NCBI GenBank assembly: GCA_946482585.1
Contig: CAMLSI010000133.1
Span: 1-11,341, forward strand
DNA length: 11,341 bases
Origin: an uncultured Lysobacteraceae bacterium
GTDB taxonomy: Bacteria > Pseudomonadota > Gammaproteobacteria > Xanthomonadales > Rhodanobacteraceae
Direction of reading: 5' to 3'
Shown here: piece by piece, positions 5,552 to 11,341 of the stretch
How the letters are laid out: each line of letters begins with the position of its first letter
How positions within the stretch are numbered: position 1 is the stretch's first letter
Made by a program: the position numbers and the translations under genes
Notes under the pieces: generated by a model
Told to the model about the DNA's origin: nothing
Seen by the model: only the letters and a program-made list of their open reading frames with translations
The model's database searches: none

Positions 5552-7954
5552 CTAAGGGCAGAGCGCGCGAACCGCACGCCACGACGTTTTCAGCCAGGGC
5601 GGGAACTGCGCATCGTTGAACAGATCGTCGCTGGCCACGCCGGCGGCGCTGCCCTCGATGCGACAGATCAGCGCGGCCTGCAGCAGCTCCAGCGCCTTGA
5701 TGTCGCCGGCGCTGTTGCCTTCAGCGCTGCGCGAACGCGTTGCGACCGCTACGGCGACCTGCGCCGACGCTACGTCGCCGCGCAGCAGACGCAGGGCCCC
5801 CAGGCGCGTCGCGACTGCAAACAACCGCGAGTGGCCTTGCGGAAAGAGATGCTCGCCCTGGGTCATCGCTTCGTCCAGCAGGGCTTCCGCAGTCGCGGCA
5901 TCGCCATGTATCCAGCGTTCCTGCGAAAGCAGGTCGGCGACACGCACGCGTTCGTCGTGCGCATTCGGATACAGGCGCTGTGTCATGCGCCAGGATCGAT
6001 CCAGCAAAGTGGCGGCATCGGCCGACTCCGTGAACAAGGCGTTCCGCCCTTGCGCGCGCAACAGGCGCGCACGCTCCGGGTCGTCGCCCGGATATGAAAT
6101 GGCGGCATAGCGTTCGGATTCTTCGAGCAGGCGAAAGGCACGGGCGTGTTCGCGGCGATCGTCGAGAAATTCAGCGTAGTTGCGCAGCAACGGCGCGAGA
6201 TCTTCGCTATAGGTGTCGCCATGCCCTTGCAACAGCGATACGGCGCTTTCGAATTCCTCGGCAGCGATGTCGTCGTAGCCGCGCATGCGGCTGACAATGG
6301 CCAGACCGTTGTGCAGCTCGGCCAGGAACTGATGGTCGTCCGGCTGCCCCTTCAGCAGCAATTGCAGGCTGTGACGCACCCAGTGATCGGCCTCGTCCAG
6401 TTGCCCCTGGCGCTGCCGCAGTACTGCCAAGGCATAGGCTGTGTTGACGGCGTCCAGCGTGGTGCCGGCACGCTCGCGATAAGGCAACGCTTCCTCCAGC
6501 ATCTCGGCCGCGCTGTCGAAATGGCTGATTTCCAGATAGACGATGCCCAATGCATGCAGCAGGCGTCCGCGTACCGCGTCGGGCAGGTCCGCTTGCGCGC
6601 GAATCCGCTGCACGCCCTGATCCAATGCTTCACGCAGCGTGAGTTCGTGACCTTTCGCGCGGCGCGGATCGACGTTGCCGAGTACGTCGATCATCAGTTC
6701 CGTCACCTGCTTCGCGGTCGCCTCCTCGCGTTCGCTGCGAGCCAGCTCGCTTTGCAGGCGCCAGACGAAGGCGCCCGAGAGCGCGATGACGACGAACGCA
6801 GCACTGATTGCCAGCCATCGGCGACGGACGAACTTGCGCAAGCGGTACAGACGGCCGCCCCGGCGCGCGAGTACGGGCAAGCCCTGGCGCCAGCGAGCGA
6901 GGTCTTCGAGCAGGGCGTCTACGCTGCGATAGCGCTGTAGCGGATCCTGCCGCATGGCTTTGTCGACGACCGCATCGAGGTCGCCACGCAGACGGCGACT
7001 CCAGGGTAGCGGCGGTTGCTGGCGTTGCGCGATATGGCTGGGTCGGTCACGTTCGTCGCGGCCGATTGCCGCGAGCAGTGCCGTGCCGCTGAGCGTGGTG
7101 AATGGTGTCTCACCAGCCAGCAGTTCGCACAGCAGCACACCCAGTTGATAGATATCCACGGCCGCCGTCGCGGGCGCGCCGGCCACCTGCTCCGGAGCGG
7201 CATAGCGCGGTGTGAGCGCGCGCGCTTCGGTGACGGTGGTGCCGTGCTGGTCGAGCAGACGCGCGATGCCGAAATCCAGCAGATGCGGTTTGCCGCTGCT
7301 GTCGACCAGGATGTTGGCCGGCTTCAGATCGCGATGTGCGACCAGGCATTGGTGGGCATAGGCAATCGCCTGAGCGATGGAGAGGAAAACGTCCAGGCGT
7401 TCGTCCATGGACGGAGAGCGCTGGCTGAGCCAGGTATCCAGCGCAATCCCGTCGATGTACTCCATGACCAGGTACGGCGTACCGTCGGCGCTTTCCCCGG
7501 CATCGAGCATGCGCGCGATATTGGGATGCATCAGGCGGCTGAGGATGTCGCGTTCGGCAACGAAACGCCGGCGCCAGTCCGCATCGTGGGGTGAGCGATC
7601 GAGAGTCTTGATCGCGACCTGGCGTGCAAAGCGGCCGTCCGCGCGCTCGGCCAGCAACACCCGGCCCATGCCGCCACGCCCCAGTTCGCGCACCACACGA
7701 TAGCCCCGCTCCACGCCGGGAGTATCGGTTGCGGCGGCGGGTTGCGATGGCGCACGCGGACGCAGGACGCTGCGTTCGCTGGCCGCGAGCATCGCGCTGA
7801 CGTCGGCGACGAGGTCCGGGCTTTCCTGCTGCAGTCGATCGAGCGCGCCGGCGCGCGCGCCGATGTCCAGCGCATGCAGCCGGTCGAACGCGTCGCACAG
7901 TCGGCGATGACGCTCGCGTGCGCCCTCTACGGAGCCAGACTCCTCAACAGCCAT
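5552..7954 (-). CDS. Transmembrane Ser/Thr protein kinase with C-terminal TPR repeats
   Basis: An 800-residue Hanks-type kinase. Residues 1-80 are a helical N-terminal region. The kinase domain (about 85-355) has all key motifs: glycine loop GRGGMG (92-97), VAIK with K116, HRDLKPAN with catalytic D209, DFG at D227, and APE at 253-255, with several threonines in the activation loop. A single membrane helix lies at about 380-398 (LAISAAFVVIALSGAFVW) after an arginine-rich stretch, so the kinase is cytoplasmic. The remaining 400 residues, probably periplasmic, are TPR-like helical pairs (for example GRLLHALGIVYLEISHFDSA and TAYALAVLRQRQGQLDEA). I chose ATG 7954 because GGGAGAG lies 7 bases upstream; an ATG at 7972 lacks such a site. 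The start lies inside the ECF gene (28-base overlap), implying translational coupling. Its likely substrate is that sigma factor, by analogy with known ECF-kinase pairs. A T6 run lies shortly after the stop, but I see no strong hairpin before it. Confidence 0.95.
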   Translation of the reverse strand: MAVEESGSVEGARERHRRLCDAFDRLHALDIGARAGALDRLQQESPDLVADVSAMLAASERSVLRPRAPSQPAAATDTPGVERGYRVVRELGRGGMGRVLLAERADGRFARQVAIKTLDRSPHDADWRRRFVAERDILSRLMHPNIARMLDAGESADGTPYLVMEYIDGIALDTWLSQRSPSMDERLDVFLSIAQAIAYAHQCLVAHRDLKPANILVDSSGKPHLLDFGIARLLDQHGTTVTEARALTPRYAAPEQVAGAPATAAVDIYQLGVLLCELLAGETPFTTLSGTALLAAIGRDERDRPSHIAQRQQPPLPWSRRLRGDLDAVVDKAMRQDPLQRYRSVDALLEDLARWRQGLPVLARRGGRLYRLRKFVRRRWLAISAAFVVIALSGAFVWRLQSELARSEREEATAKQVTELMIDVLGNVDPRRAKGHELTLREALDQGVQRIRAQADLPDAVRGRLLHALGIVYLEISHFDSAAEMLEEALPYRERAGTTLDAVNTAYALAVLRQRQGQLDEADHWVRHSLQLLLKGQPDDHQFLAELHNGLAIVSRMRGYDDIAAEEFESAVSLLQGHGDTYSEDLAPLLRNYAEFLDDRREHARAFRLLEESERYAAISYPGDDPERARLLRAQGRNALFTESADAATLLDRSWRMTQRLYPNAHDERVRVADLLSQERWIHGDAATAEALLDEAMTQGEHLFPQGHSRLFAVATRLGALRLLRGDVASAQVAVAVATRSRSAEGNSAGDIKALELLQAALICRIEGSAAGVASDDLFNDAQFPPWLKTSWRAVRALCP

Positions 7955-8496
7955 GCGCGCGCGCTCTCCCATTGGCGATTTACTGCGCTGGGATGCAGGT
8001 CCAGCGCTTCGCCGGTCTGTTCGATCGAAAAACCCAGGAAGTAGCGCATTTCGACGATGCGCACCTGCAGGGCATCCAGCACTTCCAACTGCCGCAGTGC
8101 ATTGTCCAGCTCGATCAGATCCACATCGCTGCCGCCCGGAAGATCCAGGATGTCGTCGAGCTGTATGCGCTCGACCGAGCCACCGCGTTTTTCGGCCTGC
8201 CGTCCGCGTGCACGATCGATCAGTGCCTGGCGCATCGCGCGAGCGGCGCTGCCGAAGAAGTGCCGCCGATTCGCAAAGTTCGGCTGCTCGTCACCGCACA
8301 GGCGAAACCAGGCCTCATGAACCAGTTCGGTCGCCTGCAGCGTCCTGGCGCCCCACTCACGATCCAGCTGAACGGCAGCGAGTCGGCGCAGCTCGTCGTA
8401 GAAGCGCCGCAGCAGTTGATCGCCGGCACTGTCGTTGCCTGTGTTCCACTGCGCCAGCAGAACAGTCGTATCGACATCGGTCTGGGCCATGGGCAT
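7927..8496 (-). CDS. ECF sigma factor (Sigma70_ECF, TIGR02999-like), kinase-linked
   Basis: A 189-residue RNA polymerase sigma factor. Region 2 spans about 11-100, with the region 2.2 core at TLQATELVHEAWFRL (52-66) and the region 2.3-2.4 stretch FFGSAARAMRQALIDRARGR (80-99). Region 4 is at about 130-187, with the recognition helix-turn-helix in GFSIEQTGEALDLHPSAVNR (155-174). The LVHEA motif and the overlapping Ser/Thr kinase gene point to the family controlled by phosphorylation, not by an anti-sigma factor. No anti-sigma gene is adjacent. The start is uncertain: ATG at 8496, ATG at 8490 (two residues shorter) and TTG at 8508 are all in frame, and none has a strong ribosome-binding site. 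Targets are unknown; autoregulation and control of the downstream secreted protein are plausible. Confidence 0.93.
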   Translation of the reverse strand: MPMAQTDVDTTVLLAQWNTGNDSAGDQLLRRFYDELRRLAAVQLDREWGARTLQATELVHEAWFRLCGDEQPNFANRRHFFGSAARAMRQALIDRARGRQAEKRGGSVERIQLDDILDLPGGSDVDLIELDNALRQLEVLDALQVRIVEMRYFLGFSIEQTGEALDLHPSAVNRQWESARAWLLRSLAP

Positions 8497-8581
8497 GCGT
8501 CTAGCCAAGCGCTCGTTGGGCGAAATCCTACCTCGCCGCAGCGGCGGTGGTGCGAGCTATCGGGACATGGCCGTTTCCCCT

Positions 8582-8602
8582 GGAAGACGCGAGCGTCGTT
8601 CC
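8582..8602. promoter_or_regulatory. Interrupted inverted repeat upstream of the ECF gene
   Basis: GGAAGACGC, GA, GCGTC, G, TTCC forms a 9-bp inverted repeat with a 2-base centre and a single extra base in the right arm. It lies 86-106 bases upstream of the ECF start. Read on the minus strand it begins GGAAC, similar to the -35 element of many ECF-dependent promoters, but no matching -10 is clear. It could be an operator, an autoregulatory site or chance. Confidence 0.25.
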
Positions 8603-8657
8603 ACCGGCATGCGCGCCTGGTGCGTTTTCAACGGACCGTCGCCCTGCGCCATTTCGG

Positions 8658-8840
8658 CTCGTCGGCGGCGGCAATCCGACCGACAGGCCGATCGTGTCGA
8701 GGTTCAAGGCCGTCGTCGATTCCCCCACCGGCGATCTGCTGCACGCGACGGTCGGCCAGGAGGGCGACTACGTTGTCGCCGGCGGCCGTGTGTTGCCGAA
8801 CGGCATCATGATTGCCGCAGGGAAGTTCGTGCCGCAGCGG
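8658..8840 (+). pseudogene. Possible remnant of an unrecognised protein-coding gene
   Basis: One plus-strand frame encodes about 61 residues with protein-like composition: NPTDRPIVSRFKAVVDSPTG followed by DLLHATVGQEGDYVVAGG and LPNGIMIAAGKFVP. It has regular hydrophobic spacing and mostly G/C third positions. The frame stays open on both sides, but upstream and downstream it turns into low-quality sequence rich in R, P and A, and it runs into eda on the opposite strand. No start with a ribosome-binding site is visible. I do not recognise the family. It may be a decayed gene fragment or simply a lucky open frame. Confidence 0.25.
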
Positions 8841-8991
8841 GTACCCGGTGGTCCGACCGACCGCGCGCCGCGACATTGTCGCCCCACCCCGGAGTCGGCA
8901 CGGCCATCCGCTGGCCGGCGGACGCATCCTGCAGGGATCACCCAACTGGCTGTCGCGACCGGTGCTCGCCGGTCCGGGGCGACGGGCGTCT

Positions 8992-9644
8992 CTAGCGCTC
9001 GGAAACGAGTTCCGCCGCCTCGCGCGCGAGCGCGGCGATCGCCGGCCAGTTTTCCGCCTCGACGAGCTCCTTCGGTGTCAGCCACGACCCGCCGACGGCG
9101 ATCACGTTCGGCAGCGCGAGCCATTGCCTCGCGGTCTGCGCGGTGATGCCGCCGGTCGTGCAGAAACCGACGGCGGGCAGCGGGGATGCGAGTGCGCGCA
9201 CGAAGTCGATGCCGCCCGCAGGTACCGCCGGAAAGAACTTCTGCCAGCGATAGCCGCGTTCGAGCAGGCGCATCGCCTCGCTCGCGGTCGAGGCACCGGG
9301 AAGGTAGGGCAGCGCGCTGTCGTCGGCCGCGTCGAGCAGCGCCGGCGAATGCCCCGGCGAGACGGCGAACTGCGCGCCGGCCGCGGCCGACGCGTGCAGA
9401 TCCTGCGGCGTCAGCACGGTGCCGGCGCCGACGGCGACGCCGTCGACTTCGGCCGCAATCGCGCGGATCGCCTCGATCGCGACCGGCGTGCGCAGGGTGA
9501 TCTCGACGGCGGGAATCCCGCCGGCGACGAGCGCGCGCGCGAGCGGCACGGCATGCGCGAGTTTCTGCACGACGACGACCGCGACGACGGGCGCGAGACG
9601 CAGCGTGGATTCGACCTGCGCCTGGCGCGCGGACAGCCGCTCAT

Positions 9645-9648
<4 letters not shown>
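8992..9648 (-). CDS. eda: 2-dehydro-3-deoxy-phosphogluconate (KDPG) aldolase
   Basis: A 218-residue class I aldolase, the second enzyme of the Entner-Doudoroff pathway. It splits KDPG into pyruvate and glyceraldehyde-3-phosphate in the cytoplasm. Visible hallmarks are the general base E49 in [10 protein letters not shown]53, GAGTVLT (74-80), the Schiff-base lysine K137 in RWQKFFPA, and the phosphate-binding CTTGGIT (163-169), where many relatives have PTGG. Length is close to the usual 205-220. The frame is open further upstream to 9780, but that stretch lies inside edd and is arginine-rich. The ATG at 9648 is chosen because it overlaps the edd stop as ATGA and has GGAG 7 bases upstream. Co-translation with edd is expected. 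Confidence 0.97.

Positions 9649-11341
<1,693 letters not shown>

Larger units (their letters stand above)
8497..8991. other. Gap between eda and the ECF sigma gene
   Basis: About 0.5 kb without a convincing intact gene. It holds the upstream region of the ECF gene, an interrupted inverted repeat (8582-8602), a plus-strand segment that reads like decayed coding sequence (8658-8840), and a 6-bp hairpin GACCGG/CCGGTC (8957-8974) shortly after the eda stop. That hairpin has no T-run and is a weak terminator candidate. I see no clear sigma-70 promoter for the ECF gene. TAGGAT on the minus strand near 8523-8528 is the best -10 candidate but has no matching -35. Confidence 0.5.

Noticed and set aside
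5512..5560. Terminator after the kinase gene (T6 run and small inverted repeat)
   Set aside because: The T-run lies before, not after, the GGCGG/CCGCC hairpin in the transcribed direction. Only a 3-4 bp stem precedes the T-run.
7955..7972. Alternative kinase start at 7972
   Set aside because: No ribosome-binding site precedes it, while GGGAGAG sits at the right distance before 7954.
8957..8974. Hairpin after eda as an intrinsic terminator
   Set aside because: It has only 6 bp with a 6-base loop and no T-run on the minus strand. It is too weak to list as a terminator by itself.

Overview
The window is a high-GC, densely coding stretch of a proteobacterial chromosome. A FucP-type sugar transporter, a LacI-type repressor and edd-eda, together with an ECF sigma factor paired with a Ser/Thr kinase, fit the Xanthomonadales or a near relative in Gammaproteobacteria. 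This placement is inferred from gene content, not from a marker gene. I see no rRNA, tRNA, CRISPR array, transposase or phage gene.

Layout. The plus strand carries the 3' end of an MFS sugar transporter (1-228) and a LacI-family regulator (423-1469). Everything after that is on the minus strand. Read in the direction of transcription, from high to low coordinates, the order is: edd (truncated by the window edge at 11341) and eda, overlapping as ATGA; a 0.5 kb gap with a possible decayed coding segment; an ECF sigma factor overlapping a membrane Ser/Thr kinase with TPR repeats; a secreted two-domain beta-rich protein; a six-helix membrane protein of the DUF7010 type; an AraC-family regulator; and a short-chain dehydrogenase that converges on the LacI gene.

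How the genes may work together. The outer genes (transporter, LacI regulator, edd, eda) form a sugar uptake and Entner-Doudoroff set: sugar is imported, oxidised elsewhere to 6-phosphogluconate, dehydrated by Edd and cleaved by Eda to pyruvate and glyceraldehyde-3-phosphate. The LacI protein could control this set, but no operator is proven here. The ECF factor and kinase look like a phosphorylation-controlled sigma pair with no anti-sigma factor. The kinase's TPR half lies beyond a single membrane segment, so it is probably periplasmic and could sense an envelope signal. The secreted protein encoded next may belong to that pathway. The AraC regulator lies directly upstream of the dehydrogenase on the same strand, so regulation of one by the other is plausible but untested.

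The most interesting part is the ECF-kinase-secreted protein block (4404-8496). The general type, an ECF factor activated by Ser/Thr phosphorylation, is known. The secreted partner and the targets here are not.
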